This document shows positions 25,185-38,289 of a DNA stretch of 64,000 nt, in pieces. The notes under the pieces were generated by a model. That model saw only the letters and a list, made by a program, of their open reading frames with translations, did not search any database and was not told where the DNA came from. Each line of letters opens with the position of its first letter. The stretch's first letter is position 1. The stretch lies in NCBI RefSeq assembly GCF_008728515.1, contig NC_044983.1, positions 130,877,139-130,941,138 of the forward strand. Direction: 5' to 3'. The position numbers and the translations under genes are program-made. This stretch comes from Papio anubis (taxonomy: Eukaryota > Chordata > Mammalia > Primates > Cercopithecidae).

Positions 25185-25639
25185 TAGCAAAGCCCTTCCT
25201 GACTTGGCCCCAGTTCCTTCATCTCAGGTCACTCACTCATGTAATGTAACCTAATACTGAGTTTCTCGGTTATGGCTCATTTATACTTGTCTCAATTACC
25301 TATTAAAATGTGAAGTCTAACTTGTGAAAGTACATTGTCATCAAAATCTTCATGGCTACTTAGTTAATCTGACATATACCTTTTGAAGATATTGTGATTT
25401 TTAGAATTTTCTAAAACGGTGCAAACAGGACAATTTGCCTTTCTTTGTATTTTAGTCTTTGCCAGATTACTTGCAACAGAGCTACCAGTTTCTTGGATCA
25501 GTAGTTATATCATCCAACAACGGTTGGTGATTCTCCTCTCCTCACATCCCGTTCTTTAAGGCTTCTATGTTTCCACGGTGCTCTATGCTTGCTCTGTCCT
25601 CCAGCAGAACCTGCCGGACTGTTGAGAATCCATCTCCTT

Positions 25640-25800
25640 TTCATAAAGAGTCCCACAGTAGCAGGGACCCTTTTGTACTCATGTTTATATCACCAGCACC
25701 TAATGCAGTACTGATCAGAAAGGTGATCTGTGTGTGTTTTTCAGTTGAATTGATAACATGTAAGTCTGCATCTGTTGTAAACATTTCTTTATTAGAAACA
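25640..25800 (+). repeat. L2 LINE 3' fragment
   Basis: L2-like GTAGCAGGGACCCTTTTGTA, then ATCACCAGCACCTAATGCAG, sense orientation. Confidence 0.5.
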
Positions 25801-26339
25801 CAGTAAGAAATCTGGTACCATTGTAAGTCTAATGTGAAGATTGATGTAGTCTTCAACTCAGGCTACATAGAAGGTCACCTATGCAGCCTTAAAAAAAAAA
25901 GGGGTGCCAAGAAAATCACCTGTTATTTTTTAATCTGAGTCTTGGTTTAGCACAGCTATCTATAAATTCTTTAAATTCTACAGATAATTCTGATAAGCAG
26001 CCAAAAGTTGAGAACTACTCTTCTTGAGTAATAAGTACTATATAAATTAGATAATATGTGTAAAGCACTTTGCACAGTGCCTACCAGAGAGTTGCTAAGG
26101 AAATACTTGTTTCCTCCAAAACTAAATTATTGGCCTTTTTATAATGTCTTCCATTCATTCATTCCCCAGACAACTATTGAGACCTGCGATGGGCCAAATT
26201 ATTCAAAAATACCTTATTCCAAAGGGAAATTTGAAGTTTTCTGTTCAGAATTTGAAGTTATGAATTCAAATGAAAGAAAATTGTAACTTTAAGAATGATA
26301 GAATACATAAGACACACTTCTAACAGAAGGCTTTTGCAG

Positions 26340-26510
26340 ATCTTACATCATCTTCTCAATGAAGCCTAATGTGCCCAACATACTTCAAACTGTTGCTATT
26401 CACATTTAAGCTCTGCAAGGGCAGGAATCTTCATCCTTTTTTGTTCATCAGCATTTCTTAAGCACTTAAGATAGTGAGTTGTTGTTTAGTGGGTATATTC
26501 TAAACTGTCG
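26340..26510 (+). repeat. L2 LINE 3' fragment
   Basis: Contains ATTTAAGCTCTGCAAGGGCA followed by GGAATCTTCATCCTTTTTTG, as in the L2 3' end. Confidence 0.5.
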
Positions 26511-26989
26511 TCAGTAATAGATGACCGTTCTACCAGGCAAACCAAAGGAGGTTTTTGTGCAGAAGAGCAAAAAAAAAAAACGTTCAGTGGTCCTGTTGAC
26601 TTGGTGTGCGCTGGTAGTGACCAGTTTTTTCAGTGAGGCTGCAGCCTGCTGTGCCTAGGAAGGTAGGTGCACTAAGTGTCTATAGAAAGAGCCATAGAGA
26701 ACATTTTGTGATGGACCTTAATACCAGGCTCAGGAGTTCCACAGGTTTTTGTTTGTTTGTTTTGGTTTTTATCAGTGAAGGTGCTCCCCATGCCCGTAAC
26801 CTGCACACTGGTCCAAGTGAAGGTCACCATGCTTGTGGAGCACCCGGACCTGGCTGCTGCTTGCCCACCTCCACTCCAGTCCTGAGCTATCATGTCTCCC
26901 TGCTGCAGCCCATGTGATTGTTTCCGTATAATTACATGCTCTCATAATACCCAGCAGTTTTCCATCATAACTGCAATTTTATATTGAAG

Positions 26990-27108
26990 TGATTATTTGA
27001 TCAGTGTCTGTCTTCTTTTTAAAATCTATTCACTGTCACCTCCCCCAGTGCCTGCCACAGTGCTGGAACATACGTAGTGCTCAATAAATATTTATTGAAT
27101 AAAATGTG
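26990..27108 (+). repeat. L2 LINE 3' terminus
   Basis: Carries the L2 end in order: CAGTGCCTGCCACAGTGCTG, ACGTAGTGCTCAATAAATAT, TTATTGAATAAAATG. Confidence 0.75.
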
Positions 27109-28169
27109 GAGAGGTAGAATTTTACTTTACATCAGTAATTTTAAAACAAAGTAGGTATTCTTATCACATTTCTTATCTGATTAAAGTACTGTAAGTATCA
27201 TAGTTTAAATGCTGTTAATGCCGCATATTTGAAGAGTGAGCCTGTATAATTTGATATGCAGATTGATGTAAGTTAGTGTGCCACCAGATTCCCCAGGAAC
27301 ACTAAAAACCATTTGCTGCCCTAGCATTGTGTCAAAGGAAGATGCCGACAATCCCATAAAAAATCAAAAGGAATAATTATTTCACATGTGTAAATCTTGC
27401 AGATCACAATCAGTATTTTCCTAAAGAGTAATGGATATGGCTTTGAAATCTGAATATCAAATGTGTTCATCAGAAATCTCCTCAAAAAGATACCTTAGTA
27501 TACCAGACGGAAGGATTGGCTGCAAAAACAAATGCAAGATTAACAAATGATCCAGAGAAATACTGTAACCTGGCTCATAACATGTTGATGGACCATTTCT
27601 AATGGTATGGGAAGAGCCAAGGAATCCAGTACCAAAAGATTCCATGCCTTGACTCCCAATGTAGTTGGACTTGGGGAATCAAAAACAGAAGTACAAAAAA
27701 AATAGGCTTAAGGAACCCAACCTTGATCTTGGTCTTTCCCCAAAGTTGTTGTATAGTTTTTGAACTTCTAAGCACATATTTCATTTGCGGCAGCCTTCCC
27801 AGCCTCCCTGTCACTTGGTAGCCAATCTCTGACCCCTTTTCTACTCTCCAGACGTTCCCTGGAACCTCAGTCTGTGGTAACAGTTCTTCTTCTTACACGT
27901 CCCCAGTATTTCAACCTGGTTTCTCAATGTTAGGTTCCATGAAATTCTAATAAGTAGTTTCAATACTTCGTGCAAAGAATTGTCATTAAAATTACTGGTG
28001 ATATCTAGTGACAGTATCTATAATTGATAGTATTTTGTAAGTCATTCTTTGCCAGAAAAAAATAAGTGATAAGGATCTGTTCCCTTGTGTCTCTTCATAA
28101 GAAATCCTAGTTTTCTTGTTAGCGTTTCTGAGAAATTAATTGAAGTTTGAAATTAACTAACAAGCTACA

Positions 28170-28378
28170 GTAAAAATACTGAAGCTTGAGTCAAAAGACA
28201 TGTCCGAATTTGAATCCTGACTGTCATTTATTGTGTGACCTTGAGTGAGCCGCACAGTAAACTTTATGCTTAACTAATAAAGTGAGTAGGCAAATTAATA
28301 TTCACCTTCCTGAAAGTCAAATAAAATTATGAAGTGCAGAGTACTGAGCAAACAAAAGGAAACTGTTAGCTGTTGGTA
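28170..28378 (-). repeat. MIR SINE, antisense
   Basis: Antisense MIR phrases: AATTTGAATCCTGACTGTCA, TTGTGTGACCTTGAGTGAGC, then a degraded tail. It lies just left of the MAPRE1 retrocopy. Confidence 0.65.
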
Positions 28379-28404
28379 TTTCTTTAGGGTTATGTCACCT
28401 AAGT

Positions 28405-30947
28405 TCCTTACTTTTTTTTATTTTTATTTTTTTACTCTTGAAGTATAGAATTTTATTTAGAAACTGTTTAAAGTGAAAAAAAAAACCTTGTCAAGAAAGA
28501 CCAAGTGGAAAATGGGTTCCCAATAAAATGGAATTTTAGGGCAATTAAAGTCTAAAAGGCTGCAAAAGAGAAACAGCACCATTGCCGTTTGAACCATGGC
28601 TAGTTACTCGCATTTTTTGGCATTGTTAATCACTGAGTCTGGTTTTCCTCTGAACTCCACACAGCACGCACTACACAACAGTTTTATCATATAACACTTG
28701 CTTTCTACACACATTTTTTGGCATTGTTAATCACTGAATCTGGGTTTCCTCTGAACTCCACACAGCACGCACTACACAACAATTTTATCATAGAACACTT
28801 GCCTTCTACACACATTTTAGGACAAGCTACCACCAGAAACTAATCAATATAGATACATCAGGGGCTAAACAATCTCAGTAGTGAGTGAGACACATTTTCC
28901 AGAATCCTGCAAATGAGGGAGCATTAAGGAATGAAATATTTTAAATATTAATAATTAATTTAGACATGATATTATATTTTCTGCAAAAGAAAATTAACAT
29001 TTAGCCACACACCAATGCATTTTATCTCCAAAGAAACTAGTGCACTGGCAAAGTATTCAGATTACAGTGGAGAGCTGTGGACAGCAGATACCAAAAATAC
29101 CCCAGCCTTGCAGATCCCAAGGTAACGATGGCTTTCACTGACCACTCCCTTTGCCAGACGTCCAGAAAGAATTGCAGCATGGTCACCTGCCTGCTTCACT
29201 TCCAGCTCTAAGCAGCAAACTTCAGGGAGCCAAAGAGGAGTCCGCAGTGAGCAAGGGGAGCAGAGAAGAGAAACGTGGTCAATGTAAACCTAAAAGACAG
29301 TAAAATGGGATACAGTCCCCATTCAAATCCCAGAGATGTGGGGAAGTCCCCAAAAGTAGTTGTTAGATTAAAAATCTGGGCACATTTCACTTCCCCAAAA
29401 ATGTAATACATAGAAATTTTGGGGATAACTGGAAAAACAGAGAAATACTTAATGAAAACCAAGCTCTTCAACTCAAACATCTCTATGTTGTGGGCTGAAA
29501 CACATCCTCTGTTATCCAGGAAACAATGCCTCTTGCTTTTTAGCAAGGATGCAATTGACCAATGACACCAAGTGGCTTTACAGGACAACTTTTTAAATAT
29601 TCATTTTAGACCAAAGCCTAGGCCTATGAGGCTTCAAGCAGCCCTATAAGACCTGTGACAGCAGGTTCCAAAGGTTCCAAGGTCTGGCCCTTCCTTCCCA
29701 AACACAGTGTCAAACACAGTATCTCCTGTAATGTTACATTTTATATTTTGAAATATGGAAGCATATTTTAAATACTCTTAAGGCATTTATTTATTACAGC
29801 GTTCTCTGATTTCACATTAGCTTAAAAATTCAATTGAGCCTTTCCATTTCTCCACTGAGGTCGCTGCCTCAGCATATTACATAACACCTTCTCCAGTACT
29901 CAGTGTGACCCGCATCTGCACGGTGAGCCCCACAGTCAGCCTCTTTGTGTCCGAGGTGAACCAGGTGAACCCTAAGAAGAGGCACTTTCTGCTTGTGAAA
30001 AGAAACCAGTGAGTCCTCTAAGGATAATAAAAGGGAGTATTTTATAGTTAAGCACATGAAGTGAAGAATTCAGATGTTGCTCTGCTGGTCCAGGCTGTTA
30101 ATACTCTTCTTGCTCCTCCTGTGGGCCTCCTTCATCAGATGTCCCTTCATCTGTGACATACGGAATGTCTGCAGTCCTCTGCAATACAGGGTCATTTTCC
30201 CCCTCGTTCTCCTGGCAAATCAATTCAATGTTCCATAGCTTTCCAAAATGGAAATCCCTCCCTTTCTCCAAGTCTTCAACAGTAATTTTCAGTACGTTGA
30301 CTGCTGCACCAACTCAGCTGCCCGTCGTCCCCGTTGCGCGCACCGGGGTTCTTTCACACCACGCCAGGGCCAGCCTTAGGAGCCGCAGCAGTTCACTGTG
30401 TTGAGATGGGCCTCTGGGGAGCTGCACTGCTAGGACTGAGAGGTTTCTTGGGTTTATTCAGAGCTGGAGCAATGAGAGAGGAAGCCGCTGCAAATTCTTG
30501 ACCTTGTCTGGCAGCCACAGGGTCATAGTCTTTTTCCACCATAGTTTGCATCATTAAACTTCTTGAACCGCTGAACAAATTCAAAGTTTTCGTGAAACTT
30601 TCCTTTTACTAATTTGTCCACAGGAATTATTTTGTCAACACCCATCCTCTTAAGACCTACTTGTAGTATTTTGAAGTTCTGGATGCACCCATGTTCTAGC
30701 TTAGCTTAGAATTTCACTTTCTTCAAGGCAATGGAGCCAGGGAACAGCATGTCCATAAACTAACACTAGGCAGCCCCTGAGCACAACTCTTCAACTGCAG
30801 AGGCTAATTGATCCAGACCAGCATGTCATGTCCACTTAGGTTATCACTGGTCACTGACGTTGAGTACACGTTCACTGCCATCTTTGACTCTCGACAGAAC
30901 CCTGTCCACTGCCCGTACCCAGGTCCGGTTCCAGGTCCTTACTTTTT
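28405..30947 (-). pseudogene. MAPRE1 (EB1) processed pseudogene, antisense to KHDRBS3
   Basis: A near full-length retrocopy of MAPRE1 mRNA. The parent gene encodes EB1, a microtubule plus-end-tracking protein with an N-terminal CH domain and a C-terminal EB-homology coiled coil ending in EEY. On the minus strand the copy starts ATG at 30881-30879 and reads MAVNVYSTSVTSDNLSGHDM. It retains QFMDMLF-like, KDYDPVAARQGQ and NKPKKPL segments and ends QEEQEEY with TAA at 30100-30098. About 1.67 kb of 3' UTR follows, to a T-rich remnant of the poly-A tail. There are no introns. It is disabled by in-frame stops at 30806-30804 and 30708-30706, further stops near the CQF position, a deletion around 30789 and a one-base insertion in the A-run near 30531-30535. 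Matching target duplications (TCCTTACTTTTT) occur at 28405 and 30935. The 63-codon frame at 30393-30584 is a surviving piece, not a gene. Confidence 0.95.
28611..28813 (-). repeat. 101-bp tandem duplication in the pseudogene 3' UTR
   Basis: Two adjacent copies with a period of 101 bp (28611-28711 and 28712-28812) begin CATTTTTTGGCATTGTTAAT. A partial third start (CATTTTAG) is at 28813. The copies differ at only a few positions. Confidence 0.93.
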
Positions 30948-31059
30948 AGGCAACAATGAATGTTTGCTGAGTAGATTGTATGACCACAAAAGTAAGGACT
31001 CTGAGGAAAATTACTCGTTTAAAAAGGACTTCTGCTTTAATATCATTAACAACAACTGT

Positions 31060-31255
31060 CCTTCATATAGGTATATAACACATGATTTCATTTAAACTTT
31101 ACAACAGTCTTATGAAAGATTTTTTTTAACTTTTACAGATGAGAAATTGAATGAATTTTAAGCTGACAGAGAGTAAATGCTGAAGCCTAATTTCTGATAT
31201 ATGTTCGTTTGGCTTCAAAGCCTGGTTAACTATTCTATGCCATCTTCTAAAATGA
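31060..31255 (+). repeat. MIR SINE
   Basis: MIR order: TTTCATTTAAACTTTACAAC, TTTACAGATGAGAAATTGAA, then GGCTTCAAAGCCTGGTTAAC. Confidence 0.65.
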
Positions 31256-32189
31256 TTACAGTAAGATGGAGAAACCTGCTTAAACATGAAAACTCGAGTC
31301 TATAAAAGTAAATATGGCATTACACAGACCTCGCACATGGACGGCAGCACATGCTCTGTGAGCTGCACGCCCGGGCATTGCTGAGGCTTCCCGGAATGGT
31401 GGACTTGGGTGTGTTGGAGGAGGAAAGAGGCACAGTGGGAACTGAGGCAGTTCTCATAAGGCAAACATTATTCTCCTTGTCTCCTTTTTCTTGGAATCTA
31501 ATAAAAATTCATAATTTTTTTTTCAATTCTGTAGAACCATCTGCAACCTTTTAAGCAACTTTGTCGTAGGAAGAGTAGCAGGACATTGCTGTTCCTGTTA
31601 AAATAAGAAAATAAGGTTAGCTATATCTATATCGGAAAAATACAGGGATACTCACACACCTTATTTCCAAATGCATTGCTCTATTTTTTAGGGCTGGGTT
31701 AAACTATGAATTAATCATAAATTCAGCCAAATTAGATGTTTTATTTTTCTCTCATGCAAGGATGTAATCGGCTCCAAGCTCATGTGACAGCTTTCTGTAG
31801 TTACTAAGAGTCCAGGCTGCTTCTGCCCTTCTCTTCCACACTCCTTCACCCTGGCTTCTATCCCAAGGCTCTTCTCATTCACAGTGGCTATTATACTTCC
31901 AGCTGCCAAGTTGAGGTTCAGTCAGGAAGCAGGGGAAAGAGTGGAAAGCCATGCCTCCTAGGTGAGTTGGTCTTCTGTTAGGAAATTTCCTAGAAGCTTC
32001 ACTCTGTAAATTTTGCTTCTATCTCTCTGACTGCTTCATCTGCAAAAGGATTGATATGTTATCACTAGTGCCCAATCCCTAGCATTGTAAGGGATCTGTT
32101 GGTAAGAAAGAAGGTGAAGATGCATGTTAAACAGGCAACAATAAATGCCTCTTGGTTCTTCTAACATATAAATTAGGGATTTTTCTTTT

Positions 32190-32445
32190 AGATTTTTCCT
32201 TTTACTGAGATATAATGTACATACTGCAAAGAGCATAAATTTTTATTTATCTGAAAAAAAATAGTTCAGTGCACGTTAACATATGTATACACCCACGTAA
32301 CCATGAGGAGAACTTTTCCGGCACCCCAGAAGTGTCTCTGGCTTTTTCTCTTAGATGTTGGTTATCAGTTATCTTACCTCTCGTCATCTCCTTTTGATTC
32401 TGAATTACATGGCTTTTTTTTTTAAAGTACCCAAACATATCTCAT
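32190..32445. repeat. L1M-type fragment
   Basis: Contains TACTGAGATATAATGTACAT, TAACATATGTATACACCCAC and GTAACCATGAGGAGAAC, phrases that recur in old L1M untranslated regions. Short and degraded. Confidence 0.5.
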
Positions 32446-32649
32446 ATTATTCTGAGAATGTACTGATTGCCAGTTAAATTAGATGGTAGTGAAAAGCAAG
32501 TGGTGTTGAAAAAAATCTACACTTGGCTTTTAGAGTAACTAGACTTCTATCCTGATTCCATGCATTTCTAGCCATGTGACTTAGACAGTGTCTAAACTTT
32601 ATGGCTCTGATTAGCTGCTTTCTTATTACTAACACAGAATGAATGCTGC

Positions 32650-32965
32650 TGTTCTGCTTAGAATGATTTTTTTCTTCATCTTTGTCTGGCTTTTCTCTTA
32701 GTTGTCAGTTGAGGCATTTCTTCTTTCAGGAATCTTCCCATGTCCCCCAAAACTGGTTCAGGTATCCCACGTCCATGTTCCTGCAGAACTCTGGGTTTCT
32801 CGGTATCATCGTGTTCCATTTCCCTGTTGACACTTGTCTCACTTGTGCACTAGACTCAACATGGTTTATCACAAAGACCGAATCTTGTTTGCTGCTGCAT
32901 TCCAAGGCCCAGCACATAGTGAGTGCTCTGTAAATATCTGCCGAACAGATGTTGAATGAAAAAGA
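32650..32965 (+). repeat. L2 LINE 3' end
   Basis: L2-like body and end: CATTCCAAGGCCCAGCACAT, AGTGAGTGCTCTGTAAATAT, then ATGTTGAATGAA. Confidence 0.65.
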
Positions 32966-33859
32966 TGGTCTCTGAACCTCCTAAATTCATACTAAGACTA
33001 TTTCACAAAACACAGTAGACATGGTGAGAGCTTGTTTTCTTAAATGGCAGAAAAGTGTTGTTTTTAAACCTAAATTTATGAAATAGACGTAACAGCTTTA
33101 TTGCAACTTTATTTTAAAGATGAAAGATAAATTTTGTAAAATACATGGCTTATAATAGGTATTTCATAAGTGATATCTATTGTTAGTGTGATATTAAATT
33201 TTATGTGCATGTCTTTGTGTCTCGTGTGACTGTGAACTCATTGTCTCCACATGCCCATCACCTAGCGTCAGATAGTAGTAGTTGCAATAGGTGCATCTCT
33301 AAATCAGTCTTGCCAGAAACTTCCAGGGCACACGCTTCCTTATTGCTTGCTCTGAGTAATCTATCTTCCTGAGTCTTCTTACACAGAAGGTGGTACTCAA
33401 GCTTTGTGGAGAATAAAATAAGAGAAAAAGGATTCTGAGTGTCTCATGAGAGATTAAGGTTAAACACAAAGCAAGAACTTTCTGGCAGATCTGTTCGAGG
33501 GTATTACTGTGACAGGTTTTTCAGGTTTCATCCCTAGAAGTCTTTGAAAGTGGAGAGATAATCATTTCTCTCAGATGATTAAGACAGTTTAGCCTGAAGG
33601 CCAGTAGATGGGCCACATGACCTCTGAAGGTCGATTTCTTCCCTTTGATTCAGCCAAGTACCAGTAAGTTCCTGCACTTTGTAGTGGAGATAAAGTTTAG
33701 AAGTATTTCACAGTAGAAAAGGGAAAGGACCAGCTGTAAAAGACAAAGTTCCTGTCTCCAATTCTCTGGCAAAGCTGTATTAGCATTTGAAATCCTTTTA
33801 TTTGACAAAGTCATTGTTATATCTGAGTTTTTGCAAACTTAATTACAATAGGGTTAAGG

Positions 33860-34200
33860 ATAATAGTCACCATTTATTTTGTACTGACTAAATGGCAGGC
33901 CAGTGACTAGTGTTTTGTGTAGGTGAACTCATTTAATTATTACTCATTCATTATCAGCCTGGCTGTAAGACAGCTGCAGCAGACACTTGGTGAGCAGAAA
34001 GTATAAGCCAGATTCCTTCATTCATTCCTTCCTTCTATCAGTGTCTTTATTGAGCACCTTTTATGTCTGAAACACTTTAGAAGCTGGAACTCAAAAAATT
34101 TAGCTGCCTGCCCAAGCTTACCCTGCTTCTAAGTGGAAGAAGAGGATTCAAAACTCAGAGAGCCTTTAATCCATTCTCTGGGCTCTTAATCATTGCTGCA
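33860..34200 (+). repeat. MIR-type fragments (possibly two)
   Basis: CACCATTTATTTTGTACTGA and GTGAACTCATTTAATTATTA suggest one MIR. TTTATTGAGCACCTTTTATG, GAAGAAGAGGATTCAAAACT and GGGCTCTTAATCATTGCTGC suggest another. Confidence 0.5.
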
Positions 34201-34879
34201 TGCTAGGTCTCCATAATAATAATGGACTTTGTCCATAAAATGCTTTACAAACAATCGTAGTTGATCCTATAGCAGCCAGTGAAATAGCTAGAATGTGAGA
34301 TGGAGAGGCATTGGATTGAGGTATGAAGAAATACTGAAGTTATCGATTGGGACATCTAGAATACTGTAGGACTGTTAGAACCCACGTTCTATGTCTGAGC
34401 TTGAATACTTCACCTGATAGGAAAGCAAATGCTCTAACCCCAGTCTACTCAGTAACTCCTGTCAGGCTTCTGACTGTTTCATGGCAGCAGACTCCACCCA
34501 GATGGTAACTTCTGGAAGATTACGGAAAAGGCCAAGACAATGGGCAGAAACACCTCCGGAGGGAAACATTCTGCTGCTGGACCCTGTTAGGAGATGGTTT
34601 ATGATGGGAGCGAAGAGATGAGAGACAAGCCACCAGCGTTTACAGCGACATGCCTGGGGGCAGGGAGGGAGTAAGGAATGTCTGGTAGGGAGGCTAGAAA
34701 ACCTCCTGGAAGAGAACCTGGAACAAGTAATTGCCTATGGAGTCCCACCTGAGCTTGATGGAGCATCAGTGCCTGTGCTTTCCTGAGGAAGGAGCCCTTG
34801 GGTCTGGAATTCCTGTGGTCTGGGTTTCAGCAGACTGACTCCCTGGGGAGTATCTGGGTAGTGTAATATTGCTGATTTT

Positions 34880-35085
34880 GATAACATAAAACCTTGGTGT
34901 CAGAGAAATTAAGAAGAGCATTGTTGTATTTACACAGACCTTTGTTCTAATCCTGGCTTCACCACTTACCAGCTGTGTGATTTTAAGTAAGTTTCTTAAT
35001 TTACCAAACCTGCTTTTTTTTTTCTGTTTCGTGAAATGGGGTAATATGTATCTGCAATGTGTTATAAAGTTTAATATATGTATGT
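34880..35085 (-). repeat. MIR SINE, antisense
   Basis: Antisense MIR phrases: CTAATCCTGGCTTCACCACT, TACCAGCTGTGTGATTTTAA, TGAAATGGGGTAATATGTAT. Confidence 0.75.
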
Positions 35086-35517
35086 ATGTATACAGATGTG
35101 TTGCTTAACAATAGGGATACATTCTGATAAATGCATCCTTGGGTAATTTCATCATTGGGGGAACATCGAAGAGTGACTTACTACCCAGATGGGATAGCCT
35201 AATGCACACCTAGGCTGAATGATGCAGCCTCTTGCTTCTAGGCTACAGACCTCGACAGCATGTCATTGCACGGAATACTGTGGACAGTGGCAATGGTGGT
35301 CAGTATTTGTGTATCTAAACCTATCTAAACATAGAAAAGATACAGTAAAAATACGGTATAAAAAAAGATGGTACACCTGTGTAAGGCACTTACCATGAAT
35401 GGAGCTTGAAGGACTGGAAGTTGCCGTAGGTGAGTCAGTGAGTGGGTGGTGAGTGACTGTGAAGGCCTGGGACATTGCTGTGCACTATTGTAGACTTCAT
35501 AGACATTGTATGCATAG

Positions 35518-35839
<322 letters not shown>

Positions 35840-36183
35840 GTATTTTTCTTCAATAATAAATTAACAGCTTACTATAACTTTTTTACTTTATAAACTTTAA
35901 TTTTTTAACTTTTTAACTCTTTCATAACACTTAGCTTAAAACACAAACATATTGTACAACTGTGCAAAAATGTATCCTTATTTCATAAGCTTTTTCTGTT
36001 TTTAAACTAATTTTTTTTTAACTTTTTAAACGTTTTTGTTAAAAACTAAGACAGACACACACTACACAGTGTCAGGATCATCTACGTCCTTATCTTCCAC
36101 CTCCACATCTTGTGCCTCTGGAAGATCTTTAGGGACAGTAACATTCATGAAGCTGTCATCTCCTGGGATAAGAGTACCTTCTG

Positions 36184-36278
36184 CTGGTTACCTCCTGAAG
36201 GACCTGCCCGAGGCTGTTTTACAGATCAAGTAGAGATAACTAAAACAGCCTCAGGCAGGTCCTTCAGGAGGTAACCAG
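36184..36278 (+). repeat. 38-bp inverted repeat with 19-nt loop
   Basis: Arms at 36184-36221 and 36241-36278 are reverse complements at 37 of 38 positions; the one difference could pair as G-U or A-C depending on strand. The loop is 36222-36240. The left arm begins CTGGTTACCTCCTGAAGG. It lies inside transposon copy 2. Confidence 0.95.
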
Positions 36279-36639
36279 AAGTTATATTTTTTTCTTTTTA
36301 ATAAGTAGAAGGAATATACTCTAAAGTAATGATAAAAAGTGTAATATGGTAAATAGAAAACCACTGGCATAGTCCTTTAATTTTATTTTCAAGTATGATG
36401 CACCGTACATAATTGTATGTGCTAGACTTTTATATGACTGGCAGCACAATAGATTTGTTTACACCACTGTCACCAACACAAGTAATGCATTGCATTATGA
36501 TGCTACCACGCTACAGCGATAGAAATATTTCAGCTCCATTATAATCTGAAGGGACTGCCCTGGTATATATGGTCTGGCATTGACTGAAACATCATTATGC
36601 GGTGCTTGATTGTTTATGTATACACATGCGCACACACTT

Positions 36640-37740
36640 CTCTACAAAACCCAGTGCCAAAGTGTGAAAGAGTTGTCTCAACTCGCTGTCTTCGCTTGAT
36701 CTTCTTTCACTTTCTCTTGAACTTGATCTTTTGGTCCCCACCCTGCTACTGAAACAACTCTGTTCAGATCCTCAGTGACCTCCTCTGAGCACCTTTGCCA
36801 CACTTGATGAGGGATCCGTCCTTCCTTCTAAAGAGTCTTAGGCCCTCACCATCTCGGAGCCTCTGGGCTCCTCTCTCTCTGGCTGGGTATTCTCCATCTC
36901 TTGCTAGACCCTCCTGTTCTTGCCGTCTGCATTCTGGAGTCAAGGGCACTCACTCCTTTGACCTCTTCTCCATTCGCTCTCTTCTCAGTGGTCTCACTGT
37001 CTCATGGTTTTAACCACCAAGAGCAATGATGATGACTCCCAGATTTATGTCTGCAAGTCAGACCTGTCTTCTGATCCCTGGATTCTCTTTCCAGCAGCCT
37101 CCTCTCCAGAGGGGGGTCTCTCAAACCTAATGTGTCCCAAATCAAACTCCTGATCTCTCCATGCCCTGAAAGCTGTTGCTGCTATCCTCTTCCCTTTCTC
37201 TGTAAATAACAATTCTGGTTTTTTCTTGGAACCAAGAAAAATTTCCCATTTCACTCAACCAGGATTTTAAACACACACACATAAGAAATGAAAGCCTCTC
37301 AGTGACCTGCATGACCCTACATGGTCCACCTGCCTTCTTACTGATTCTGTGGCCCTGTCTCTCCCTTGTCCTCTCTGCTCCATGTGCACTGCCTTCCTTT
37401 CTAGCCCTCAGCTGTACCAAGAATATATCCCCTGAAGGACTTTGACATTTAATAGTCCCTCTGCCCACAGTACTGTGCCCCCAGATAATATCTGCATATC
37501 TCCTCCAATTCCTTCAAATCTCAGCTCAGAGGATACCTTATTAGAGAGAGTTCTCTGACTACACCATAAAATAACAGTCTTAGTTCAGTTCTTCCAATCT
37601 TTTAGCTGCTCTTCTTACTCTAAGTAGCACATATGATCATGCGACATATTATTTATACATATATATAAATGGTTTGTTGTCTGTCTTTCCCACTAAAGAC
37701 AGCTCCATGAAAGTAATGCATTTGTGTTGTTTCTTAAATG
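36640..37740 (+). repeat. L2 LINE, extended 3' portion
   Basis: A long sense L2 segment with CCTAATGTGTCCCAAATCAA, ACTCCTGATCTCTCCATGCC, TGCACTGCCTTCCTTTCTAG and the closing AAAGACAGCTCCATGAAAGT. It is relatively cytosine-rich. Open frames on both strands here (up to 108 codons) are incidental. Confidence 0.65.
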
Positions 37741-38289
37741 TTTTAAATAACTTGAATCCATGCATGAATGAATCAATGCATGCATGATATGATTGTCTCG
37801 TATTGTTTGATTTCATGCGTGGCTACTGCCGAAGTTGGTAAGTGGCAGAACCAGGACTCGGCCTGGTCTCACTGGAGCAGTTGCTGTCTCTCCTGCACGG
37901 TGAGGTGTTCATGCCCTCACCTCCCACTGGGTGGTACAGAGATACTTAACAACAAGGCTGTACTGCTGTGCACCCCAGTTTGCCTACAAATGCAAGGGTA
38001 AAATGGATAACTTTCTTCTAGAGCAATGGCAAGACTTAATAAGTCAGGTGAGTCCACTTTCCTTGTAGAATGTATAGAAATATCAGCTCATTTTAATGCC
38101 ACAATAAAGTTCAGATTTTAATAGTCTCTGTTTTACAAAATAGATCCTCTGTTTTACGAAGTACTATTAAATATTTAAATAAAACCAGTTTCATTGTTTT
38201 TTAAATTACTAATTTATAAGAGGAAAGGATCTGTTTTCTCAGCTATCATTTTAAAATTCTGTTTTGTCCCTGGGGGATAAATTTTCAGT

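Noticed and set aside
30393..30584. 63-codon frame matching the linker of EB1, as a possible real gene
   Set aside because: It is one surviving segment of a processed pseudogene with stops and a frameshift on both sides.
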